Origin: Desulfosarcina sp.
Lineage (GTDB): Bacteria; Desulfobacterota; Desulfobacteria; Desulfobacterales; Desulfosarcinaceae
Length of the DNA stretch: 12,276 bases
NCBI GenBank assembly: GCA_030642405.1
Contig: DAOWNV010000052.1
Location: 1-12,276 of the forward strand
Direction: 5' to 3'
Shown here: in pieces, positions 5,048 through 11,827 of the stretch
How the letters are laid out: the number at the start of each line of letters is the position of its first letter
Position numbering within the stretch: position 1 is the first letter of the stretch
Translations under genes and position numbers: made by a program
The notes under the pieces: model-generated
Told to the model about the DNA's origin: nothing
Databases searched by the model: none
Seen by the model: only the letters and a program-made list of their open reading frames with translations

Positions 5048-5959
5048 TTATTTGTTGATGAGCATCGATTTGATGATGCTGTTGACAATTTTCGGATTTT
5101 CCTTGAGTCGTCGCGTCGAGTAGCCAAACCAGTGGTGTCCGTACGGGACATATACACGCATGGTGTGCCCGGCATCGACGATGGTTTGCCGAAGCTCCGG
5201 CGTGACGCCGTACAGCATTTGAAATTCGTAACCTTTTTTAGGCAACTGATAACGATGGATCAACTCGAGGGCCCCTTCTATCAAGGCGCGATCATGGGTG
5301 GCTATCCCAGGATAAACGCCGTTTTTCAGCATGAATTCGAGGTCTTTCAGAAAGTGGTCATTGATTTCGTTTGAACGTTGAAAAGCGATTTGGGATCGCT
5401 CCGAGTAGATACCTTTACACAACCTGAAATTCAAGGGATTTGACGGTGCGTGAAGATCCATGAGGGATTCCAGGTCGTCATGGGTTCGCCGAAGGTAAGC
5501 TTGAAAAACGAGGCCTACATTTTCGGGGAATTCGGCTTGCAGCCGGCAAAAGAGGTCTATTTCCAGGTCGACGCAAGAGGAATCTTCCATATCAATTCGT
5601 ACGAAATTGCCGTAATCCGCAGCTTTGGCGACGATTTCGCGAATATAGCGAAAGCAGGCTTCGGTATCGATGAGAAGACCGAACATCGTGGGTTTCACCG
5701 AATAACTGCCGTCGATTCCCGATTGTTCCGTGACCTTTATGAGAGCCAGATAGTCATCCCTATTCTTTTTTGCCTCATCAAGATTTTTAATGAACTCGCC
5801 CAGGATATCGATTGTGGTAATGATACCCTTCTCATTTAAGGCTCTGCACGCAGAGATGGCATCCGTAACAGTCTCGCCGGCAATGTATGAACGGGAAAAC
5901 AACCAGACGAAACGTTTGGGCAGCAATGGCAATGTCGTAGCAATCAATCGATTAATCAT
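5048..5959 (-). CDS. Proline dehydrogenase (monofunctional)
   Basis: FAD-dependent oxidation of L-proline to delta-1-pyrroline-5-carboxylate, first step of proline catabolism, passing electrons to quinones at the inner membrane face. The 303-residue product has the length of monofunctional bacterial PRODH enzymes and their barrel motifs in order: FVRIDMEDS, NFRLCKGIYSE (usually RLvKGAY), GIATHD, EFQMLYGV and MRVYVPYGHHWFGYSTRRL near the C-terminus, where the paired arginines bind the proline carboxylate. The start ATG at 5959 overlaps the HD-GYP stop (ATGATTAA), with CAGGT upstream; a longer reading to 6025 would only run back through the preceding gene. No P5C dehydrogenase gene is present here. 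Downstream the selenoprotein gene used to follow directly; the integrated element now separates them. Confidence 0.93.
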   Translation of the reverse strand: MINRLIATTLPLLPKRFVWLFSRSYIAGETVTDAISACRALNEKGIITTIDILGEFIKNLDEAKKNRDDYLALIKVTEQSGIDGSYSVKPTMFGLLIDTEACFRYIREIVAKAADYGNFVRIDMEDSSCVDLEIDLFCRLQAEFPENVGLVFQAYLRRTHDDLESLMDLHAPSNPLNFRLCKGIYSERSQIAFQRSNEINDHFLKDLEFMLKNGVYPGIATHDRALIEGALELIHRYQLPKKGYEFQMLYGVTPELRQTIVDAGHTMRVYVPYGHHWFGYSTRRLKENPKIVNSIIKSMLINK

Positions 5960-7229
5960 AATGCTTTGACCTGTTGCTTTTTTCCTCTCCCCAGCCCGCC
6001 TCCGGGTGACGTTTTTGGATGGCACGGATACAGGGAAGTTTATTCAGGAAAATTTCAACAAGCTCAGGGTCAAAATGGGTGCCTGCGCCGTTACGGATTG
6101 TTTGAATGCTCCGTGGTTCGTCCCATGGCTCCTTGTAGCTTCGTTTGGAACAAAGCGCGTCGTAGACATCAGCAAGAGCCACGATTCTTCCAAAGATTGA
6201 AATTTCAGTGCCTTTTTTTCCGTGTTGGCGGCTGCCATCTCGACACTCATATCCAGGCAACGGCTTCCCGTTAACCGAATCTACATGACCGGGATATCCG
6301 TTGCCATCCCATCTTTCATGGTGATTCAGGGCAATGTCGGCGGCGACTTCATCATAATCCGATTGAACGTTGGAGAAAAGCCTGGCACCGTGAACGGTGT
6401 GTAGTTTCATGATTTCAAATTCGTCGGCGGTCAGGGATTCAGGTTTTTTTAAAATGTCGTCGGAAATGGCTACTTTGCCCACGTCATGCAACATGGCTCC
6501 CATACGAAGCTTGTCCCTTGTCCTTTCGATCTCTTTTGGGTCGAGTTTGCGTCGTTCGGCCCAGGCTTCGTAAAGCTCAAGGGATACTTCGGCCACTCGG
6601 TTGGCATGGGGGCCGGTCTCTTTTGGATCCCTCATTTCCGCCATTCGTATCATGCGAAGGATCATCGCCCGCGTCATCTGGGCACGCTCCCCGGCAACGG
6701 AAGCGATGCCGGCAAAGTGAAGCATCACCTTTTCGTCTGATTCTCTGAATGCCCTGATTTGTCCCTGTTTGTTTTGGGCATTGATGATCTGCAAAATCCC
6801 CAGAACATCTTTTTTGGCACTCAACAACGGAATCGTAAGCATGGAGCGGCATACATATCCTGCTACCCCATCGAATTTTTTACTGAATCGGTAGTCTTTC
6901 GTCAAAGGGAGCTTGTACACATCCGGGATGCAGAGCATTTTTTTTGTTAATGCCGCATAACCGGCGATACTTTTTGAATCAATGGGGAGGGAAAAGGTAG
7001 AATAGATCAGTTTCTCTCCTGGAAGGATCTTTTTTTGAAGCGTGGCGTTTTGGGAATGGGCAAATTCAAGACGGTCACCCTTCCGGATATAGATGGAGCC
7101 TGCATCGGCGTTGACAAATTGACGAGCTCGCGTTAGTAGACGTTCAAAAAGAATATCCAGATCGTGGATCCGGTTCATCTCGATCCCCATCATCAACAAT
7201 GTGTCCACTTTTTGTTGTTTGTTTAGCAT
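5952..7229 (-). CDS. GAF and HD-GYP domain protein, cyclic-di-GMP phosphodiesterase
   Basis: Predicted cytosolic hydrolase of cyclic di-GMP controlled by an N-terminal sensory domain. Residues about 22-180 form a GAF domain (LTRARQFVNADAGSIYI, SIAGYAALTKKMLCIPDVY, MLTIPLLSAKKDVLGILQI). Residues about 195-400 are HD-GYP: GPHANRVAEVS, H248-D249-x-G-K (MLHDVGKVAISDDIL), HTVHGARL, HHERWDGNGYPG (303-314) and RIVALADVYDALCSKRSYK. All metal ligands and the GYP signature are present, so it should be active. There are no membrane segments and no receiver domain. It is the first gene of a minus-strand operon and overlaps the proline dehydrogenase start by 8 bp, which suggests that signal turnover and proline oxidation are co-expressed. 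The start has only a weak, distant Shine-Dalgarno (AGGGA). Confidence 0.93.
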   Translation of the reverse strand: MLNKQQKVDTLLMMGIEMNRIHDLDILFERLLTRARQFVNADAGSIYIRKGDRLEFAHSQNATLQKKILPGEKLIYSTFSLPIDSKSIAGYAALTKKMLCIPDVYKLPLTKDYRFSKKFDGVAGYVCRSMLTIPLLSAKKDVLGILQIINAQNKQGQIRAFRESDEKVMLHFAGIASVAGERAQMTRAMILRMIRMAEMRDPKETGPHANRVAEVSLELYEAWAERRKLDPKEIERTRDKLRMGAMLHDVGKVAISDDILKKPESLTADEFEIMKLHTVHGARLFSNVQSDYDEVAADIALNHHERWDGNGYPGHVDSVNGKPLPGYECRDGSRQHGKKGTEISIFGRIVALADVYDALCSKRSYKEPWDEPRSIQTIRNGAGTHFDPELVEIFLNKLPCIRAIQKRHPEAGWGEEKSNRSKHYD

Positions 7230-7267
7230 AGCGCAGCAACGTTTCCCTGTTTTTACAAATTAGATTT

Positions 7268-7285
7268 ACTGCTATTTTAAGCAGT
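7268..7285. promoter_or_regulatory. Perfect inverted repeat framing the -10 box, candidate operator
   Basis: ACTGCT-ATTTTA-AGCAGT: 6-bp perfect arms whose 6-base centre is exactly the predicted -10 hexamer of the HD-GYP promoter on the minus strand. A dimeric repressor bound here would block promoter opening. It could alternatively form a short RNA hairpin if transcribed from another promoter. The regulator is unknown. Confidence 0.45.
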
Positions 7286-7303
7286 CAGAACATAGCCCGT
7301 CAA
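7274..7303 (-). promoter_or_regulatory. Predicted sigma70 promoter of the HD-GYP operon
   Basis: On the minus strand TTGACG (7303-7298), an 18-base spacer and TAAAAT (7279-7274) give a strong sigma70-type match. The start of transcription would fall near 7267, leaving a leader of about 38 bases to the ATG at 7229. Confidence 0.6.
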
Positions 7304-7408
7304 CTTAAAAAAAGGCCTGCCATTTTTAAATGACGACCTGATTGCTTGGTGCGATAAGTCTGCATTTGTAAACTTTCTCTTTGTTTGGGGAGTCTAATTA
7401 GGAAAAGA

Positions 7409-7437
7409 TTGACAAAATCTCCAATACTAACTATAAA
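7409..7437 (+). promoter_or_regulatory. Predicted sigma70 promoter of the regulator-tup operon
   Basis: TTGACA (7409-7414), a 17-base spacer and TATAAA (7432-7437): consensus -35 and near-consensus -10. Transcription would begin about 7444, giving a leader of about 125 bases before the regulator start at 7569. Confidence 0.7.
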
Positions 7438-7448
7438 TTACAACTAAT

Positions 7449-7499
7449 ATATGGGGCGGGTACCCAATATCGCTGTTGCCAAGGTTAATAGACCTCAAC
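7449..7499 (+). promoter_or_regulatory. Structured leader upstream of the tup regulator
   Basis: Two potential hairpins follow the predicted transcription start: ATATGGG (7449-7455) with CCC-A-ATAT (7463-7470), and GTT (7475-7477) plus AGGT (7482-7485) with ACCT (7492-7495) plus AAC (7497-7499). No match to the known molybdenum/tungsten cofactor riboswitch is recognised. The 338-bp gap between 7229 and 7569 otherwise holds only the two divergent promoters. Confidence 0.3.
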
Positions 7500-7568
7500 T
7501 TACCGATTCTGATGAAACGACCCTGTTTCGAAAAAAGATAAAAAATGAACAACCATTTAGAGGATCAA

Positions 7569-8495
7569 ATGAAAAAGATGCTGTCTACGAAAGAGGTCGC
7601 CGGTTTTCTTGGAATCAACGAGAAAATGGTTTATACGTTGATTTCGGAAAAAGGCCTACCTGCATCTAAAATAACCGGGAAATGGGTTTTTCCGCGCCAT
7701 CTGGTGGAACAATGGGTAGAATCAAACACCGTCAATTATCCTCAAAGCCAAAAAGTGCTGCCTCCTTACGACGGTTTGTTGGTGGTTGCCGGAAGCAACG
7801 ATATCTTATTGGAGAAGATCCTTTCCATTTTTAACGCCAGACACTCTGGGCACCTTGCGGTATTTGGCAATCTAGGTTCGTTGGGGGGGATCAATGCGCT
7901 GCGTAGAAGTCTTTGCCATATGGCCACCAGCCACCTTCTACAGGAGAATGGAAACGAGTACAATTTTGAAGCTCTTCAGCGCCAATTTGACCGCATGCCT
8001 GTGGTTCTAAATTTTTGCAAAAGAGAACAGGGCATTCTTCTTCAAAAAGGAAACCCAAGAAATATAACAACAGTTAAAGATTTGGGGGAATCCGGCATCC
8101 GGGTGGTCAATCGGTCCCTGGTGACAGGAACACGGTTGCTTTTCGATAGGGAACTGAAAAAAGCGGGTATTCCAGGTAATCGGCTCACAGGGTATAATCA
8201 CGAAGTGGATCGGCATATGGATGTCGGTCTGGAGATATTGGCAGGGCATGCCGATGCTGGGCCTGGAATCCGTCCGGTTGCCTCCATTTTGGGCCTCGAC
8301 TTCCTTCCCCTGCATCAGGAAAGATACGATTTATTGGTTACCCGGGAACGTTTTTTTGATCATGGAGTTCAGTTATTTTTAAGCCTTCTTCACGAAAAAG
8401 AATTCGTTCAGGAAGCGAAGGAACTGGGCGGTTACGACGTGTCTATAAGCGGTAAAATGATTTTTCCTCATGAATTGGATGGGTATACGGGATGA
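7569..8495 (+). CDS. HTH (excisionase-type) and PBP-like domain transcriptional regulator of tungstate uptake
   Basis: Predicted one-component regulator of the downstream tungstate transporter. An N-terminal winged-helix of the excisionase/MerR type (MLSTKEVAGFLGINEKMVYTLISE, then KITGKWVFPRHLVEQWV) is joined to a C-terminal region of about 230 residues like type-2 periplasmic binding proteins (PBP-like superfamily): LLVVAGSNDILLEKIL, HMATSHLLQ, VVNRSLVTGTRLLFDREL, GHADAGPGIRPVASILGLDFLPL. In other members this domain binds molybdate, tungstate or a related ligand. The start at 7569 is preceded by GAGG with 5 bases spacing; an ATG at 7545 in frame lacks a ribosome site. It lies 27 bp before tupA on the same strand, so it is probably co-transcribed and sensitive to the anion that the transporter brings in. 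The ligand is inferred from context. Confidence 0.85.
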   Translation: MKKMLSTKEVAGFLGINEKMVYTLISEKGLPASKITGKWVFPRHLVEQWVESNTVNYPQSQKVLPPYDGLLVVAGSNDILLEKILSIFNARHSGHLAVFGNLGSLGGINALRRSLCHMATSHLLQENGNEYNFEALQRQFDRMPVVLNFCKREQGILLQKGNPRNITTVKDLGESGIRVVNRSLVTGTRLLFDRELKKAGIPGNRLTGYNHEVDRHMDVGLEILAGHADAGPGIRPVASILGLDFLPLHQERYDLLVTRERFFDHGVQLFLSLLHEKEFVQEAKELGGYDVSISGKMIFPHELDGYTG

Positions 8496-8522
8496 AAAGT
8501 TTTTAAAGAAAAGGACATACGA

Positions 8523-9353
8523 ATGAAAAAAAAGATCGTGGTAAATGGTGTTTTGTTGTTAGCGATTATCTTGGTGTTGACGCTTCCCACATTTGCCACC
8601 GAAAAGGCAGTTATGATGGCCACAACAACCAGCACGGACAATACCGGATTGTTGGATTATCTGGCTCCCCATTTTACGAAAGCGACGGGGATTGATCTCA
8701 AATGGACGTCTGTTGGAACCGGTAAAGCTTTGAAAATGGGTGAAAATTGTGATGTAGATGTGCTCCTGGTCCATGCGCCGCCGGCGGAAAAGGCATACGT
8801 GGAAAATGGCTTTGGTATAAATCGCCGTGAGATCATGTACAATGATTTCGTGATCATTGGACCGGAGCGCGATCCGGCCGGCATTAAAGGCAAAGATGTG
8901 GTGACGGCACTGGATGCTATTCGAGACAAGGGGACGGTTTTTGCTAGCCGAGGAGATGATTCGGGCACCAATAAAAAAGAGATCTCCTTGTGGAAGGCAA
9001 CCGGCAAAGCCGTGCCGGAGAGAGAAAAATGGTATGTACAGTCCGGCCAGGGGATGCTTTCCACAATCAATATCGCTGCCGAGCGGAACGGTTATACGAT
9101 GACCGACCGGGGTACCTATATCAAATACGCCGACAATATGAATGGCAATCCTCCACTCAAAGTGTTAGTGGAGGGGGATAAGATACTGCTCAACCAGTAC
9201 AGCGTACTGACCATCAACCCCGAGCGATGCAAAAAAGCGAAGATCGATCAGGCAACGGCTTTTTCGGACTGGATGGCCGGTGATGATGCCCAGGGATTGA
9301 TCAAAGACTTTAAGTTGCTGGGAAAACCGCTCTTCGTACCTAATGCAAAATAA
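8523..9353 (+). CDS. tupA: Tungstate ABC transporter substrate-binding protein
   Basis: Periplasmic protein that captures tungstate and hands it to TupB. Residues 1-26 are a Sec signal peptide (KKK, hydrophobic VVNGVLLLAIILVLTLP, cleavage near TFA). The mature protein begins with the TupA hallmark TTTSTDNTGLLDYLAP, in which TTTS residues bind the oxyanion, followed by VGTGKALKMGENCDVDVLLVHAP and FVIIGP. FASRGDDSGTNKKEISLW, WYVQSGQGMLSTINIAAE and YTMTDRGTYI form the second lobe. Length (276) is normal. AAGGA lies 7 bases before the ATG. The TTTST motif separates it from ModA and WtpA. Neighbouring tupB and tupC complete the transporter. Confidence 0.93.
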   Translation: MKKKIVVNGVLLLAIILVLTLPTFATEKAVMMATTTSTDNTGLLDYLAPHFTKATGIDLKWTSVGTGKALKMGENCDVDVLLVHAPPAEKAYVENGFGINRREIMYNDFVIIGPERDPAGIKGKDVVTALDAIRDKGTVFASRGDDSGTNKKEISLWKATGKAVPEREKWYVQSGQGMLSTINIAAERNGYTMTDRGTYIKYADNMNGNPPLKVLVEGDKILLNQYSVLTINPERCKKAKIDQATAFSDWMAGDDAQGLIKDFKLLGKPLFVPNAK

Positions 9354-9359
9354 TCTTCC

Positions 9360-10046
9360 ATGGATTTCATCCTCGCCGGTTTCATAGAGGCTTTTCAGCT
9401 CCTGTTGGGTGGTGACGGTGAGACATGGTCTGCGGTGACCGCCACGATTAAAGCCTCTACCGGGTCCATGGCCGTCAGTTTGGTTTTGGGGGTTCCTCTG
9501 GGATTTGTGTTGGGGTATTTTGATTTCCCGGCCAAACGCCAGACCAGACTGGTGGTGGATACGGCTTTGGCGCTGCCCACTGTTTTTATCGGTCTCATGG
9601 TTTATGCGTTCATTTCCAATCGTGGACCGCTGGGTGGGATGGGATTGCTTTTCACGATTTCCGGCATTGCCATCGGGCAGACCTTTTTGGCCTTGCCCGT
9701 GGTGATTGCGCTTAGCGCTACGGCTGTGGAAAGCATGGATCGGCACCTTAAAATGCTTCTCATTTCTTTGGGCGCCAGTCGGCGCGAGCTTCTTTTCAGC
9801 AGCTTGTGGGAGGTTCGCTACGGTGTTTTGGCAGCTGGGCTGACCGCCTATGGCAGAGTGATGACCGAAGTGGGAATCTCCATGATGGTGGGCGGTAATA
9901 TCAAGTGGCACACCCGAACCATAACAACCGCAATCGCCCTGGAAACGGGCAAGGGGATGTTTTCAACCGGTATCGCACTGGGTGTGGTGTTGTTGGTCAT
10001 CGCTTTTGGGGTGAATGTGTGCCTCTCCTTCTTGCGAAGCAAATAA
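9360..10046 (+). CDS. tupB: Tungstate ABC transporter permease
   Basis: Inner-membrane channel subunit, 228 residues with about five to six hydrophobic segments (for example SMAVSLVLGVPLGFVLGY, TALALPTVFIGLMVYAFI, ISGIAIGQTFLALPVVIALS and the C-terminal GIALGVVLLVIAFGVNVCL). The EAA-type cytoplasmic loop that contacts the ATPase is present as LISLGASRRELLF followed by LTAYGRVMTEVG. Size and sequence match TupB rather than the longer ModB/CysT permeases. The start is 6 bp after the tupA stop with little ribosome site, implying coupling. Residues GGNIKWHTRTITTAIALETG before the last helix are also typical of TupB. Confidence 0.92.
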   Translation: MDFILAGFIEAFQLLLGGDGETWSAVTATIKASTGSMAVSLVLGVPLGFVLGYFDFPAKRQTRLVVDTALALPTVFIGLMVYAFISNRGPLGGMGLLFTISGIAIGQTFLALPVVIALSATAVESMDRHLKMLLISLGASRRELLFSSLWEVRYGVLAAGLTAYGRVMTEVGISMMVGGNIKWHTRTITTAIALETGKGMFSTGIALGVVLLVIAFGVNVCLSFLRSK

Positions 10047-10056
10047 TGGATAGGTC

Positions 10057-11088
10057 GTGACTGTTTCCCAGCCCGTCTACCAATTGGATAACATCGTCCA
10101 TCGGTACAATGGTCAGCCGGTGCTGAACATCGATCATTTGGACATCCAACCGTCATCCATTGTTGGTTTGGTAGGACCCAACGGCAGTGGAAAGAGCACA
10201 CTGCTCAAAATCATGGGATTCATCCAAAAACCGACGGAAGGACAAATCCTGTTTAACGGAAAACCGGCAGTGCCCTTTGATGAAGCGGTTCGTTTTCAGG
10301 TAACCCTGCTGACCCAGGAGCCCTGTTTGATGAAACGGCCTGTTTTTAAAAATGTTGCTTACGGGTTGAATGTACGCGGGGATAACAAAAATCAGGAAAA
10401 ATTGGTTTGCGATGCTTTGGCGATGGTCGGTCTGGATCCCAACACTTTTTACAGGCGACCGTGGGATCAGCTTTCCGGTGGTGAAGCCCAGCGAGTGGCC
10501 TTGGCAGCCCGATTGGTTCTGAAACCCAAAGTCCTTTTACTGGATGAACCCACGGCAAACGTGGATGCCGCTTCCAGCGAACTCATCCGGTCGGAATCTA
10601 TCCGTGCACGCAGCGACTGGGGGGCGACCATAGTTATTGCCAGTCACGATCGGCAGTGGCTCTATGATGTCTGCGATGAGGTGCTCCACCTGTTCAAGGG
10701 AAAGCCGGCAGGCAGTGGTCGGTCCAACATGATCTTCGGTCCGTGGGTACAAAAAGGCGATGGGTGTTATGCCAAACGTATTGGCGATGGAACGGTTCTT
10801 ATTGTACCACCACCGCCCAACGAGGATGCAACCGCTTTCATGGATCCTGCCTCTATCCGGATTGTTCCGGCAAATGAGAAAACAACAGGCAAGGATATGG
10901 CTAGCGTTGAAGGAAAAATTATACGTCTCTCCTTGGATCAACCTTCCGGCCACCTGTTTGCCGATGTTCGCATCGGTTCCCTCACATTGGTTGTGTGTGT
11001 AGAGGAATCCCACCTGGTGACAACCACGCTTCATAGGGGTTGGCCGGTTACCCTGACTTATCGGTTGGACAGTGTCAGCTGGCTGTAG
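10057..11088 (+). CDS. tupC: Tungstate ABC transporter ATP-binding protein
   Basis: ATPase subunit that powers tungstate import. Walker A is GPNGSGKST (40-48), Q-loop LLTQEP (Q87), signature LSGGEAQR (139-146), Walker B VLLLDEPTA (159-167) and switch histidine IASHD (H197), so it should be active. The 343 residues exceed a bare ATPase by about 110 because of a C-terminal Mop/TOBE-like region (from about 230), with MDPASIRIVP and a strand-rich end; such domains bind molybdate or tungstate and can regulate transport. The GTG start at 10057 has GGATAGG just upstream, 10 bp behind tupB. The stop region is overlapped on the other strand by an ATPase remnant. Confidence 0.92.
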   Translation: MTVSQPVYQLDNIVHRYNGQPVLNIDHLDIQPSSIVGLVGPNGSGKSTLLKIMGFIQKPTEGQILFNGKPAVPFDEAVRFQVTLLTQEPCLMKRPVFKNVAYGLNVRGDNKNQEKLVCDALAMVGLDPNTFYRRPWDQLSGGEAQRVALAARLVLKPKVLLLDEPTANVDAASSELIRSESIRARSDWGATIVIASHDRQWLYDVCDEVLHLFKGKPAGSGRSNMIFGPWVQKGDGCYAKRIGDGTVLIVPPPPNEDATAFMDPASIRIVPANEKTTGKDMASVEGKIIRLSLDQPSGHLFADVRIGSLTLVVCVEESHLVTTTLHRGWPVTLTYRLDSVSWL

Positions 11089-11275
11089 CCGTGACGGTTT
11101 TGTAAATCCCAAAATCGACCTCTCGTTTGTTTTTATCCCTCAAATAGCAAAGCGTCATCTCATCGCCCTGTGTGTCTTCGATAAAATGGCAATACTTTAA
11201 GAGATTTGAGGCGACCAGGTTTTCAAAGCGGGCGCCGGGTGTTTTGCAAAGCGACCAGTCCCACATGAAAAGTTT
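11075..11275 (-). pseudogene. DUF4143-type ATPase, C-terminal remnant
   Basis: The minus strand reads KLFMWDWSLCKTPGARFENL, then VASNLLKYCHFIEDTQGDEM and TLCYLRDKNKREVDFGIYK. This is the conserved centre of the DUF4143 domain found at the C-terminus of AAA-type ATPases of the 'ATP-binding protein' family (W-D-W/S, G..fEn.V...Ll, l.yyRd....EVDFvi). A stop lies directly upstream (TAA 11278-11276), no ATPase part is found, and the expected continuation after EVDF is lost, so only about 60 residues remain. It occupies most of the 329-bp gap between tupC and the zinc-ribbon gene and overlaps the tupC end by 14 bp. A relic of an unknown larger gene; the rest of the gap shows nothing recognisable. 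Confidence 0.6.
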
Positions 11276-11417
11276 TTATCAAAAAGGTAGAGTCCCTGAT
11301 TCGCTTATTCGACGTTCATTGGTATGTCTCACACTTCTCTCACACAAATTTAACAAAAACCGAATTCAGAACGATTATGTTGAATTTTAACCACAGCATC
11401 TCTTCTACCCATAATGG

Positions 11418-11741
11418 ATGGCCAGTTCGATGGACGAAAAAAATTCCGGCTGCCCGGCTTGCGGCGCAACGGCATTCTATCGCTATGGCAGAGCCGTGAA
11501 TGGCAAAAAGAGACGAATCTGCCTGATGTGCGGCCGGCAATATATCGTCGATTCTTTGGGAAGATATCCCTCGAACCGCCCACTCTGCCCCAAATGTGGC
11601 GAGCCCATGCACCTATACAGACGACAGGGCTCTGTTACCCGCTACCGATGCAGGAATTATCCTCAATGCCGATCGTATGTCAAAGTAAGGATGGAACTGA
11701 GATCGGCCTCACATCCAGCGATATCGGACCAGACACAATAA
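11418..11741 (+). CDS. Double zinc-ribbon protein (InsA-like / transposon-associated)
   Basis: 107 residues containing two zinc-binding modules: CPACG (with RYGRAVNGKKRRI between) CLMCGRQYIVD, like the N-terminal zinc ribbon of IS1 InsA and related transposases, followed by CPKCGEPMHLYRRQG and YRCRNYPQCRSYVKV, like a topoisomerase/transposase C4 ribbon. No catalytic transposase domain follows. It could be a stand-alone DNA-binding protein or a transposase relic. An alternative start at 11430 (MDEKNSG) would remove four residues; neither has a strong ribosome site. The region around it, with the DUF4143 relic, looks like an accumulation zone of mobile debris. Confidence 0.65.
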   Translation: MASSMDEKNSGCPACGATAFYRYGRAVNGKKRRICLMCGRQYIVDSLGRYPSNRPLCPKCGEPMHLYRRQGSVTRYRCRNYPQCRSYVKVRMELRSASHPAISDQTQ

Positions 11742-11752
11742 ATGTTGCCATA

Positions 11753-11789
11753 GTTAGTTTAATCTTGCAAGCCAGTCTGCAGAACTAAC
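11753..11789. terminator. Inverted repeat between convergent genes, possible weak terminator
   Basis: GTTAGTT (11753-11759) and AACTAAC (11783-11789) form a perfect 7-bp inverted repeat with a 23-base loop, followed about 12 bases later by a run of seven T. It lies in the 86-bp gap between convergent genes. The long AT stem makes it a poor intrinsic terminator; it could also be an insertion-sequence end. Confidence 0.25.
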
Positions 11790-11827
11790 GACAATGATGG
11801 TGTTTTTTTCATTTTTCTTGAAACATT

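Noticed and set aside
5450..5839. Plus-strand open frame inside the proline dehydrogenase gene
   Set aside because: Antisense shadow; the minus strand carries all PRODH motifs.
7444..7568. Molybdenum/tungsten cofactor riboswitch upstream of the tup regulator
   Set aside because: Only short two-part hairpins are visible and no conserved motif of that riboswitch class was recognised.
7451..7669. Small plus-strand frame overlapping the tup regulator start
   Set aside because: No ribosome site and unlikely amino-acid composition; it overlaps the HTH coding region in another frame.
9165..9911. Long minus-strand open frame opposite tupA/tupB
   Set aside because: Low-complexity His/Gln-rich translation typical of an antisense shadow; the plus strand clearly encodes TupA and TupB.
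10537..11112. Minus-strand open frame opposite tupC
   Set aside because: Shadow of the tupC C-terminal region; no recognisable domain and no ribosome site.
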